Assembly (NCBI GenBank): GCA_003427395.1
Contig: BFEA01000281.1
Coordinates: 459,403-482,309 of the forward strand
Reading direction: 5' to 3'
Source: Chara braunii
Taxonomy: Eukaryota > Streptophyta > Charophyceae > Charales > Characeae
DNA length: 22,907 nt
Under the pieces are notes generated by a model that saw only the letters and a list, made by a program, of their open reading frames with translations, was not told where the DNA came from and did not search any database. Below, one piece after another: positions 1 through 6,526 of this stretch. Each line of letters opens with the position of its first letter. Position 1 is the stretch's first letter. A program made the translations under genes and the position numbers.

Positions 1-1
1 C

Positions 2-28
2 AAAAAAAAAAAAAACAAAAAAAAAAAA
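2..28. repeat. Poly(A) tract at the window edge
   Basis: Two A-runs of 14 and 12 separated by one C. This could be the tail of a retroposed sequence lying left of the window, but nothing upstream is visible to test that. Confidence 0.6.
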
Positions 29-30
29 CA

Positions 31-805
31 ATGAACTCATGAGCCAATGTCCATGCCCTCAGAGGCCACATCAACGCAGTATCCAATGTCGCTCCTACTG
101 TATGGCGTCCAGCGCCCAGCCTACTCTACTCTCTCTCCTATCGACCCTATCTACGTTCGTGCAACAGGCTCACTTCACCATCGAAGACCAATGTACGTGA
201 AGTCAACATCAATGCGGACCTCCCACATACACCAGGTACGTTCTCTCTTTCCCCTTATCACCCCTTCAAGTTGTACCCCACACCTCATGCGCCTCCTACC
301 CGACGACCACCTTCGCCGCCAGCACCCGCTTACGCGCCCCTGCAGCCCGGCTGTGGCTGCTGTGCGCCCCGCTGCCCTTGCAGCGCGCCCCTCACCTCAG
401 CGGCCGTGCGCGCGCCCAGCCAGCCAGCTAACGCAGATGCCAGCGCTCTAGCGCAGCAGCGTATCCGCATTGCCTGCTAGTAAACCCCCGCTGGCCTTCT
501 CCCTATATGGGAGTCACTGCCCTCTGCTTGCCTCCCTGGGCCTGGCCGTGGAAGTTTCCAGTAGCTTCTGGTCGGGCCCCAGTCTCTGCGTCCAGGCCCA
601 AGCGTACAGTTGGGGGGCCCCTGGGCCCTTTGCAGTTGGGCACACCCAGCATTTTCCAGGCTCCAAGTGTTTGCTGTGTTTTCATTGCCCCATGGGTAGG
701 TGTGTCGACAATGCTGCTTCTGGATTTAGCCCAGGGTGAGGCCCAGGTTGCTCTTCAACCGACTGTCTTGTGGCGACTGTCTGATACCCACACTGGAAAA
801 TTTCA
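31..805. other. No gene recognised; C-rich stretch
   Basis: Several open frames of up to 134 codons cross this stretch on the plus strand. Their translations are low-complexity (Pro, Ala, Ser, Arg), overlap one another and show no domain or motif. Positions about 285-450 are strongly C-rich. I see no convincing gene, RNA or transposon here. Confidence 0.5.
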
Positions 806-867
806 GTGAAGGGGGGCCTGAAATATCGACACGAGGCCGCTTGTGGATATTTCAGGGCCCCCTTCAC
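806..867. repeat. Inverted repeat, 21-nt arms with one mismatch
   Basis: Left arm 806-826 and right arm 847-867 are reverse complements at 20 of 21 positions, around a 20-nt loop. The arms start with gtgaagggggg and its complement. It may be a small foldback element; no flanking duplication was found. Confidence 0.75.
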
Positions 868-957
868 TTAGGGCGGGCATGAGGCTTGCTGGGGCGACAG
901 TCCAGAACATATGCATGTTGTGTAGGGCCCCCTAAGGGCACATTCCTTTCACTGTCA

Positions 958-986
958 CACCGTTGAGTTAGCTCTAGTCAACGGTG
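958..986. repeat. Short perfect hairpin beside a foldback element
   Basis: Arms caccgttga (958-966) and tcaacggtg (978-986) are perfect 9-bp complements around an 11-nt loop. It ends 5 bp before the foldback element at 992. The word cgttgagtta (961-970) recurs at 1157-1166, just beyond the other end of that element. Confidence 0.6.
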
Positions 987-991
987 CAAGT

Positions 992-1157
992 GGGGCCAAG
1001 TCCCACTGGCAACGTCGAGTTTCCTCAATGCCTGAATCTGGACGTGTCCGTGGAGATGTGCAGAAATCACGTTGAGTTTCCGCAACCGCTTATCTCCACA
1101 AACACGTCCAGATTCAGTCGTTGAGGAAACGCAACAGTGCTGGTGGGACTTGGCCCC
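992..1157. mobile_element. Foldback (MITE-like) element, copy 1 of 3
   Basis: The whole 166-bp segment is a long imperfect inverted repeat. Arms 992-1056 and 1092-1157 begin and end with ggggccaagtccca and its reverse complement. The arms share the core ctgaatctggacgtgt and ggagat near the loop. There is no coding capacity. Related elements lie at 3705-3879 and 22099-22267. The structure fits a non-autonomous foldback DNA transposon, but no transposase source was identified. Confidence 0.7.
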
Positions 1158-1572
1158 GTTGAGTTATCCTTGCGGCATTAGCCGGTTTTGCTTATTATTA
1201 TTATTCTTTGTAATAACTAAGTTATATTCTGCTCTCAATTTCACCTTTTCTTCTGGTTTTCGACAAAGAAGGAAAAAGTGAAAAAAGGAAGATGCAAAGT
1301 TGTTTGTGAGAAGAAAAAAAAAAACTGAAAAAAATTGTGCACCAAAAAGAACAACAACATCAAAATAACTGCTTCTGATTTCTAGAAGTAATTGTCGGTC
1401 TTGTCTGACTGGCAACCGTAGTCTTATCTGTGCTCGCAATCGTTCTTTCTCTTCTTCTTCTTNTTNTTNTTNTTCTTCTTCTTCTTTTTATTTGGGGGCG
1501 GGGGGAGGGAATTCTGAATTGACCTTTTTTTTTTTTTTGACTTCACCAGTTCTCTATCGATGCGTGTCACCC
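1158..1572. other. No gene; simple repeats and ambiguous bases
   Basis: Holds a short (TTA)n tract near 1193-1206 and a (CTT)n array at about 1448-1485 with N at 1463, 1466, 1469 and 1472. A T-run lies at 1525-1538. Open frames here are low complexity and look non-coding. Confidence 0.6.
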
Positions 1573-1727
1573 TTTTTTTTTTTTTTTTTTTCCTTCAGAG
1601 GCCCATGTGCAAGGCCTCTATCCCGGTGGTGGTGAAAGAACCACCGGAATTGAGGCTTTGCCCAGTGGGCCGCTCCATCTATTGGTGGGGAGCGTCACCT
1701 GTTGGAAACCGGGTCCAACTTCCCTTG
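1573..1727 (-). mobile_element. 5'-truncated LINE 3' end with poly(A) tail
   Basis: Read on the minus strand, this ends in a 19-nt poly(A) (T-run 1573-1591). The last codons of ORF2 are recognisable: a segment reading GFQQVTLPTNRWSGPLGK, then a Pro-rich end, and a TAG stop at 1618-1620. The same C-terminal peptide ends the larger LINE at 6425. Four stem-loops are present: 1701-1719, 1672-1693, 1620-1650 and 1597-1619. The first stem reads GTTGGA/TCCAAC, where the copy at 6508 reads GCTGGA/TCCAGC, so pairing is kept by a double change. Upstream of the tail is an unrelated dispersed repeat (1779-1887), so the 5' boundary is uncertain. Confidence 0.8.
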
Positions 1728-1778
1728 AATGCATCGTTTGGGCTCAGCGAGGTCGGTCGCTTCAGGAGGGTTTTGTCG

Positions 1779-1887
1779 TTGCTTTTCCACGCACAAGGCA
1801 CTACCACGACTCGACTTTCTTCATTCCAATCAGAATACAGAGATTGGAGATCAGCACGTTGAAGGTTGGTCACCAGAAAACTGGTTT
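1779..1887 (-). repeat. Dispersed 109-bp repeat R1, copy 1
   Basis: About 96% identical to 10296-10404 and 10910-11018 (I count four differences). On the minus strand all three stay open in one frame and encode a peptide containing LQRADLQSLYSDWNEE and a PCAWKS motif. I do not recognise the family. It could be an exon-like piece of a transposon or of a host gene carried by one. Two of the four differences are synonymous. Confidence 0.7.
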
Positions 1888-2071
1888 CTTTCATCCTACT
1901 AGGCTTGTTGTATCAAACGAAAAAAGAAATAATATGTTTTCTGGATCGAGTTCCGGAAGGACGTCTTGTCCAATGTTGGGGCATACTCACACGAGGACTT
2001 CTTTTCTACTGTGTACCGTGCACGGCGCTGAGGCGCCGCCCGGAGGGCATGGGGTCTTGGAGTGCATTTTG
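1888..2071. other. No feature recognised
   Basis: Open frames cross this segment on both strands but show no conserved motif. Confidence 0.4.
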
Positions 2072-2074
2072 GTT

Positions 2075-2291
2075 ACCCCACCGGCTGACCCTCCACCCCT
2101 CCCAAACACCCCCCACTTTCCCGTTTCCCTTGAAGTCCACACTTTTCTCGATTTCTCGAACTCGAACTTTGCCTGAAGAGGAAACCCCACCAGCTGACCC
2201 TCCGCCCCTTCCCAAACGCCCCCCACTTTCCCATTTCCCTCCACGTTTTCTCGATTTCTCGAGCTCGAACTTCACCTGAAGAAGAAACCCC
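2075..2291. repeat. Tandem repeat, about 109-bp unit, two copies
   Basis: The unit beginning accccaccggctgacc at 2075 recurs at 2184 (accccaccagctgacc) with an offset of 109 bp. Shared landmarks inside are cttttctcgatttctcga and cctgaagarg. The period is not a multiple of three and the copies would be read in different frames, which argues against a protein repeat. Confidence 0.75.
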
Positions 2292-2803
2292 TGGGCGCCG
2301 TCCAAAACGACTGCTGCACGACCTCTGCAGGCTACCGTTGGTCATTCGGTTTTTGCCTCTTCTGCAACCGCCTAAACGACCGGCCGGTCTTATGACAACG
2401 CCCGCACCCTTCTGCTCCACAATCCCCACCCCTCTACACCGCTCTAAGCCCCAAAAAGGTCGTCGACATTTCCCGATCGGGAAACCCGCTGCGTGCCAAA
2501 AGTGCAACCGGGTATACTAGCGCAGCCTCCTGGCTGCAAACTAAGCTTTGGATGTGATTGCGGTCAGATTCATCCAGTTGCGTTCATAATTGCAGTCAGA
2601 TACATTTTAGGAAAGTGCTAGTGTGAGTATATGGCCCCCATATTCTGTTTGCACTTGTGAAGTCCAGGAACGTAAGGAGGGGGTTTGGGGGGTGGGGGGG
2701 GGGGATGGAAGAGGCGTCCCCTAATCCCTGCTCTCGCCCCTTAGCCCATCTGTAGATTGTCAACCCCCACCCTCACTCTACCTAACCCCAAAAAGGGCCC
2801 CTC
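2292..2803. other. No gene recognised; G-rich and C-rich tracts
   Basis: A 144-codon open frame on the minus strand (2073-2507) and a 60-codon one on the plus strand overlap here; neither shows a known motif. A short imperfect direct repeat around attgcrgtcagat starts near 2558 and 2589. A G-run lies around 2680-2705. Confidence 0.4.
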
Positions 2804-2856
2804 TACCTCTTCCCAACTCGTTTTTTTTTTTTTTTTTTTTTACCCCTTCCCAACTC
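2804..2856 (-). mobile_element. Poly(A)-only insertion with direct-repeat flanks
   Basis: A run of 21 T (2821-2841) is bracketed by 16-nt direct repeats: tacctcttcccaactc (2804-2819) and taccccttcccaactc (2841-2856), one mismatch. On the minus strand this reads as a poly(A) stretch between target-site duplications. It looks like target-primed reverse transcription that copied only the tail. The 16-nt length matches the duplication around the LINE at 5610-8875. Confidence 0.65.
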
Positions 2857-3015
2857 CTGTGTTCCGGGGATTGTAAATTTCATTCGGGTGGAAAATAACA
2901 GGAAATGAACCTGGTGGCACTGGGACTGGGACTCACCGCAACCTCGCCAAAAAAGGAAAAGATTAAAAAAACGTTGTGGATGTGTCTCCCTGGGCTCACG
3001 TTTGAAACATTTGGG

Positions 3016-3137
3016 GCCTCGCTCTGCAGCTACTCTCGGACATGCCCAAAAGACGAAAAAGATCGCGGTGTATCTTTCCAAGTTCTAGCGGAAGATTCAT
3101 TCTCATTTTGCACATTTCGAGAGCAGTGGAGCGAGGC
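3016..3137. mobile_element. Small MITE-like element, copy 1
   Basis: Terminal inverted repeats of about 20 nt (3016-3038 and 3118-3137, gcctcgct outward) enclose a core with aagacgaaaaa, gtgtatctttcc, a tagcggaagattcattctca stretch and ttgcacattt. The core recurs three more times before 3667. It is non-coding. Confidence 0.65.
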
Positions 3138-3202
3138 TCTACACACCGAGCGTAGAGAAATTTTATTCGGATTTGTGAGCAGTTCATGCGAGTATGGACC
3201 TC

Positions 3203-3311
3203 GCTCCACTACTCACCACATGCACAGAAGACAAAAAAGTATGGAGGTGTATCTTTCCATGTCCTAGAGGAAGATTCATTCTCATTTTGCACATTTGGTG
3301 AGTAGTGGAGC
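3203..3311. mobile_element. Small MITE-like element, copy 2 (best ends)
   Basis: Perfect 16-nt terminal inverted repeats: gctccactactcacca (3203-3218) and its reverse complement (3296-3311). The 77-nt interior matches the copy 1 core. On either side, further partial matches (gacctcg on the left, ccaagcc on the right) suggest slightly longer degenerate ends. Confidence 0.75.
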
Positions 3312-3464
3312 CAAGCCTTATTTTAGGCTCAGTGTTTTCTTGTCCTGGTTTCATTTCAGTTTTCCTATTTTTTTGTCCTCGTTTCATTTCAGTTTTCTTT
3401 TTTTTTGTCCGCATTTGATTTCGGCGTTGAATTCGTTGTTCGAGGACTATTGACCTTGGGTCCT

Positions 3465-3667
3465 CGCCGCACGACTCACGAATTGCACAAAAGACAAAAA
3501 TGATGACTTCGCATCTTCCCACGTCTTAGCGGAAGATCCATTCTCAATTTGTACATTTGGTGTACTGGCCAATTGCATAAAAGACAAAAACGATGACTTT
3601 GCATCTCTGCCCACATTCTAGCTGAAGATTCATTCTCATTTTCTACATTTGGTGAGTAGTGCAGCGA
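3465..3667. mobile_element. MITE-like element with internally duplicated core
   Basis: Two copies of the core (3482-3562 and 3572-3666) sit at a 90-bp offset, each starting aattgcayaaaagacaaaaa. Only the outer edges retain the inverted repeat: cgccgcacgactcacgaa on the left, and a diverged complement ending tttggtgagtagtgcagcg on the right. I read it as one element whose interior was duplicated. Confidence 0.55.
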
Positions 3668-3704
3668 TACCCTTTTTTTGTGTTATCTTCTTGGGTGTGC
3701 TTCT

Positions 3705-3879
3705 GGGGCGAGGTCCCATTAGCCAAGGGGATTGGATAAATATCCTGAATCTGGACATGTTTTGAGCAGATATGCAGAAAAGCAGTTCAATCTCGATTTT
3801 CTGCATCTTTTCCACAAACAAGTCCAAGTCCAGATTCTGGTGTTCAATCCAATCCTCTTTGCTTTTGGGACCTCGCCCC
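3705..3879. mobile_element. Foldback (MITE-like) element, copy 2 of 3
   Basis: Perfect 14-nt terminal inverted repeats ggggcgaggtccca (3705-3718) and tgggacctcgcccc (3866-3879). The arms continue imperfectly inward to tgcagaaaa and ttttctgca around a central loop. It shares the inner core (tgaatctggac) with the elements at 992 and 22099. It also shares the word gcgaggtcc with the neighbouring small MITEs, suggesting a related origin. Confidence 0.75.
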
Positions 3880-4194
3880 CGATGTGTGCGGGGGAGGGTA
3901 TCTACAACATTAAAAAAGAAAGGAAAAAAAAGAAAAAGAAGAAAAAAAAGGTGCTCTGTCATGCTCAGGACATCAGGTGATGTGTGTGACTGTACTCCGA
4001 TATTCAACATTCTACGTGCATTTGGACGTTGTCCGGACCAGGTGCATTTGGAAGAGTTTGGAGGAGTGCAACCTTGCTCTGGCGGCACAGCTGTGGTGCC
4101 AACCTACCCCATGGGCTACCCGGCAGGGAGAGATCCGGGTTGGTTGGTGTTCCCCATTACTATACATAGACTAGCGAGAGGATGGGATAGATAA
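3880..4194. other. No gene; A-rich tract
   Basis: Contains an A/G-rich stretch at about 3911-3950 coding only Lys-rich low-complexity frames. The remainder shows no recognisable element. Confidence 0.4.
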
Positions 4195-5270
4195 GTACTA
4201 GCAAGAAAAGATGAAATAGATGAGAGGGGGGATTGCCCCCTTTACTTTCTGCAAGTGGGTGTGGACATTGTGGAGGCGAGGAAGCCGTCCTCTCAGGAAC
4301 TCGTATGGATCCATATCCTACGAACAGAAGATGCAACCCTGGAAAGGCCATGGCTTCAGGATCCAATCAACATTGAAGAGTGCTGGAAGATCTTGGGCCC
4401 AGACTTCAGGGCACAACGCTGGAAGGTTCAGAGCTGGAAAGGGAAGGAGCTGTGCTTGAAGCTGGAGGAGGAGTCTGTACTACCTCCCACAGACGGGTGG
4501 CAGGAAGTGCGTGTTGGAGACGTGGACGTAAGGCACCCCAAACTGCGTTCTGCTTCCCTATGTACTGGAAGATCTCAGAATAGAGCTGCTGCTTCTGGGA
4601 TGGAAAGATCCTTCCTCGCAGAACTTTGATACCCCCTTGATCAAGTACAAACTCAAAACAGGAGTGTCCATATTAAGAGCATCGTCACAGCGAAAAAGAG
4701 ATTATTGGACTCACAAGCCTTGACGGTGGAAGAAGCTGATTTAGTGAAGCTATGGAAGGCTTTGAAGAAAGTGCCATCTCAGAAAAATGCAGGATTAATG
4801 TGGCTTCAGTCACTACAGGTTACCCCATCAGTAATGCGGCTGATCTCAAGGCGAAAGACAGTATCAGACAACTGTGTTCGCTGCGAATGGGCATGGGAGA
4901 CTGCTCCCCATTTGTGGCTGCACTGCCCAACATCAGCTCTGATCTGGGAATGGTGGAAAGAACGGTGAAGGGAAAGAGGCCTTTCTCCCTCAGTGTGGTT
5001 GGAGGAATTTATCTTGCATGGGAAATCTACGGAGAAAGGCTCAGTCTCCTCTGGTCCTTACCACCTGGCCCTGGTATGCAGAGGAATAATTATGGAGGCT
5101 ATATGGTTCGCGGACGTAACGAGCTCCGAGTCTGTTCAATTCGGAGCGACACACCAGTTCCCACCTCATTAATCAAATTCTCTCGGAGATCCGCCTCACA
5201 ATCCAGACGGATTGGCGGAACAAGAACTTCATATAGCGTACCTTTTTCTAAAAGGTAAGCTATATTCTTC
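4195..5270 (+). pseudogene. LINE ORF2 C-terminal relic with zf-RVT domain
   Basis: An open frame from 4195 to 4629 carries a Trp-rich region typical of the linker after the RT domain in plant non-LTR elements. The sense then passes through a second frame (about 4549-4715) and a third (4705-4968). The third holds the zinc-binding region found after RT in plant LINEs: LWKALKKV, then CVRC, ETAPH and C in a C-x2-C...H-x4-C pattern, followed by IWEWW. A further piece after 4968, ending near IQTDWRNKNF in yet another frame, resembles the extreme C-terminus. RT motifs and endonuclease are absent. At least three frameshifts make it non-functional. It is on the opposite strand to the LINE at 6425-8875, clearly diverged from it, and lacks the hairpin tail. 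Confidence 0.75.
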
Positions 5271-5419
5271 TCTCATATGGTTTAACAAATCCTGTGCCAA
5301 AGATGATGGCTTTGCCTCACTGTCGCCGGAAGGTAATTTAGAATTGGCCCCGTGGCTTAATCAATCAACCAGACTGTTGGGATAATCGGCTTGAAATAGA
5401 ACCAAGGGGGTAGGGCGTT
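5271..5419. other. No feature recognised between LINE relic and palindrome
   Basis: No poly(A) tail or duplication marking the end of the LINE relic was found here. Confidence 0.4.
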
Positions 5420-5434
5420 TTAACGCCCTACCCC
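5407..5434. repeat. Near-perfect palindrome, 13-bp arms, 2-nt loop
   Basis: ggggtagggcgtt (5407-5419), loop tt, then aacgccctacccc (5422-5434). It lies at the 3' edge of the Harbinger transposase relic, whose reading frame meets its TAA stop (5420-5422) at the centre of the palindrome. It could be an intrinsic extrusion-prone hairpin or abutted terminal repeats; the opposite transposon end shows no match. Confidence 0.8.
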
Positions 5435-5609
5435 TCGATGTACCCAAAGTTTCATCAAATTTTGGCTGCAGTTTGGATTCTCAATTTCGTACAAAAAAAA
5501 AAAAAAATGTCCATTTTGACGAAATCGCTGTTCAATATCGATCAGTATGTTATGCAGAATGCACACGGCATGGAACTGCTCGGGCAATGTAGCGACTTTG
5601 TTCCTACTC
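5420..5609 (-). pseudogene. PIF/Harbinger transposase, C-terminal piece
   Basis: The minus frame reads ATLPEQFHAVCILHNILI, the hallmark end of the DDE domain of PIF/Harbinger nucleases (the LHN motif), then runs through an A/T homopolymer to a TAA at 5420-5422. It is the exact continuation, in phase, of the transposase fragment that stops at 8876. The two pieces are separated by a 3.27-kb LINE insertion and both carry the same 16-nt sequence at the break. The Phe-rich stretch after the motif comes from the poly(A) run at 5493-5507 and is probably not original coding sequence. Confidence 0.85.
5594..5609. repeat. Target-site duplication, left copy
   Basis: gactttgttcctactc, identical to 8876-8891. 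It directly borders the 27-nt T-run (poly(A) on the minus strand) of the LINE insertion. Confidence 0.9.
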
Positions 5610-5680
5610 TTTTTTTTTTTTTTTTTTTTTTTTTTTGAGCATCACCTGCTGGAAAGCGGGTCCAGCGTCCCTCATGAGAA
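5610..5680 (-). mobile_element. Terminal LINE tail: hairpin 1 plus poly(A)
   Basis: On the minus strand the segment encodes RDAGPAFQQVML and then enters the poly(A). Hairpin 1 (GCTGGA/TCCAGC) is at 5648-5666. Hairpins 2-4 of the full tail are missing, so polyadenylation or priming occurred upstream of the usual end. Confidence 0.75.
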
Positions 5681-5710
5681 TACACATCAGAAAAAACCGT
5701 AGGAAAAGCC

Positions 5711-5762
5711 TGCCAGCATTGATTGCCCTGGGGACCAGGGGATTGACTGAGCAGGGGGAGAG

Positions 5763-5810
<48 letters not shown>

Positions 5811-5877
5811 AGGCATTTTGAGGCATTTTTTGCCAGCAATGATTGCCCTGAAATACAGGGGATTGACTGAGCAGGGG
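5711..5877. repeat. Duplicated 47-bp unit flanking a (CT)n array
   Basis: tgccagcattgattgccctg...gactgagcagggg at 5711-5757 recurs at 5831-5877 (offset 120) with few differences. Between them is a pure (CT)n tract at 5764-5807. The structure suggests slippage or unequal exchange around the array. Confidence 0.75.
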
Positions 5878-6066
5878 ATTGGGGACCTGGGAGGGACCTC
5901 TTCACCTTGTGGTCGGCGCCAAATACTAACTTTCTCCTACTGGTTCCTCCCCTTCCCTCCTTACCTTGACAACCAGAATTACCTAAGACTACTAAATTTG
6001 CCCCTGGCCTTACTTTGTAATGCCTTCTTCCTTGCCTTCAATCCCTCCCATACCATTGTAAGTCTA

Positions 6067-6386
6067 CTATGCAGTTTGAGGGGAGGGGGGGGAGGGGTCG
6101 GGGAACTCTTGGGCGGGTTTCATCGGGATCGCTGTGTCTATGTTTGACCAGTCATTGAACAGCCGGTAGTCCCTTTCTAAACCCTCCCCCTCTTTCTGTC
6201 CACCTTTCCATTCCACTCTCCCTATCCTTCCCCCTTTGTCCCCTCCCAGCCAGCTCGAGCTGAAGTTCTGTATTTTTTGTTGAATGTCGTGTTTTGTGAA
6301 TAATGTCTGTATCTGGGATTTAACTGCCTCCCATTTCGGTGTAATTTCTGTTTGGATGTGTTGTTGAATGCTGTCCGTGAAATCTG
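6067..6386 (-). pseudogene. Possible LINE ORF1-like coiled-coil relic, frameshifted
   Basis: Directly after the internal poly(A), a minus frame reads an amphipathic Gln/Lys-rich helix (segments IQQHIQTEITPKWEAVK and FTKHDIQQKIQNF) up to a TAG near 6230. The sense seems to continue in another frame as a region with LERDYRLFNDWSNIDTAIP, ending at TAG 6067-6069. Helical, charged sequence without a known domain fits LINE ORF1 or gag-like proteins, but no zinc knuckle or RRM is visible. This is an inference from composition only. Confidence 0.35.
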
Positions 6387-6526
6387 TTTTTTTTTTGTTG
6401 AAATAAGGCCCTTGCGCAAGACCTTTATCCTGGTGGTGGTAGGAGAACCACCGGGATTGAGGCTTTGCCTAGCGGGCCGCTCCATCTATTGGTGGGGAGC
6501 AGCACCTGCTGGAAACTGGGTCCAGC
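6387..6526 (-). ncRNA. LINE 3' structured tail: four consecutive stem-loops
   Basis: On the minus strand four stem-loops follow one another: 6508-6526 (GCTGGA/TCCAGC), 6479-6500 (GCTCC/GGAGC), 6427-6457 (GGTGGT/ACCACC plus an outer ATCC/GGAT) and 6405-6425 (AAGGTC/GGCCTT with one G-U pair). A 10-nt poly(A) follows. The ORF2 stop lies between the third and fourth, so the first three are coding. Known LINEs use 3' stem-loops for recognition by their reverse transcriptase; that role is inferred here. Confidence 0.65.

Noticed and set aside
1573-1591. Target-site duplication for the LINE tail at 1573
   Set aside because: The sequence beyond the tail (cgatgcgtgtcaccc) was not found again upstream within the next several hundred bases.
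2073-2507. 144-codon minus-strand frame
   Set aside because: It runs through the 109-bp tandem repeat, whose copies are read in different frames. No motif, and composition follows the DNA bias.
3016-3667. CRISPR-like regularly repeated units
   Set aside because: Only four diverged units with unequal spacing and terminal inverted repeats, in a eukaryotic context; this fits MITEs, not a CRISPR array.
3732-3980. Lys-rich plus-strand frames
   Set aside because: Products of an A-rich tract next to a foldback element.
5407-5434. Bacterial-type terminator
   Set aside because: The stem is strong but no T-run follows on either side and the context is eukaryotic.
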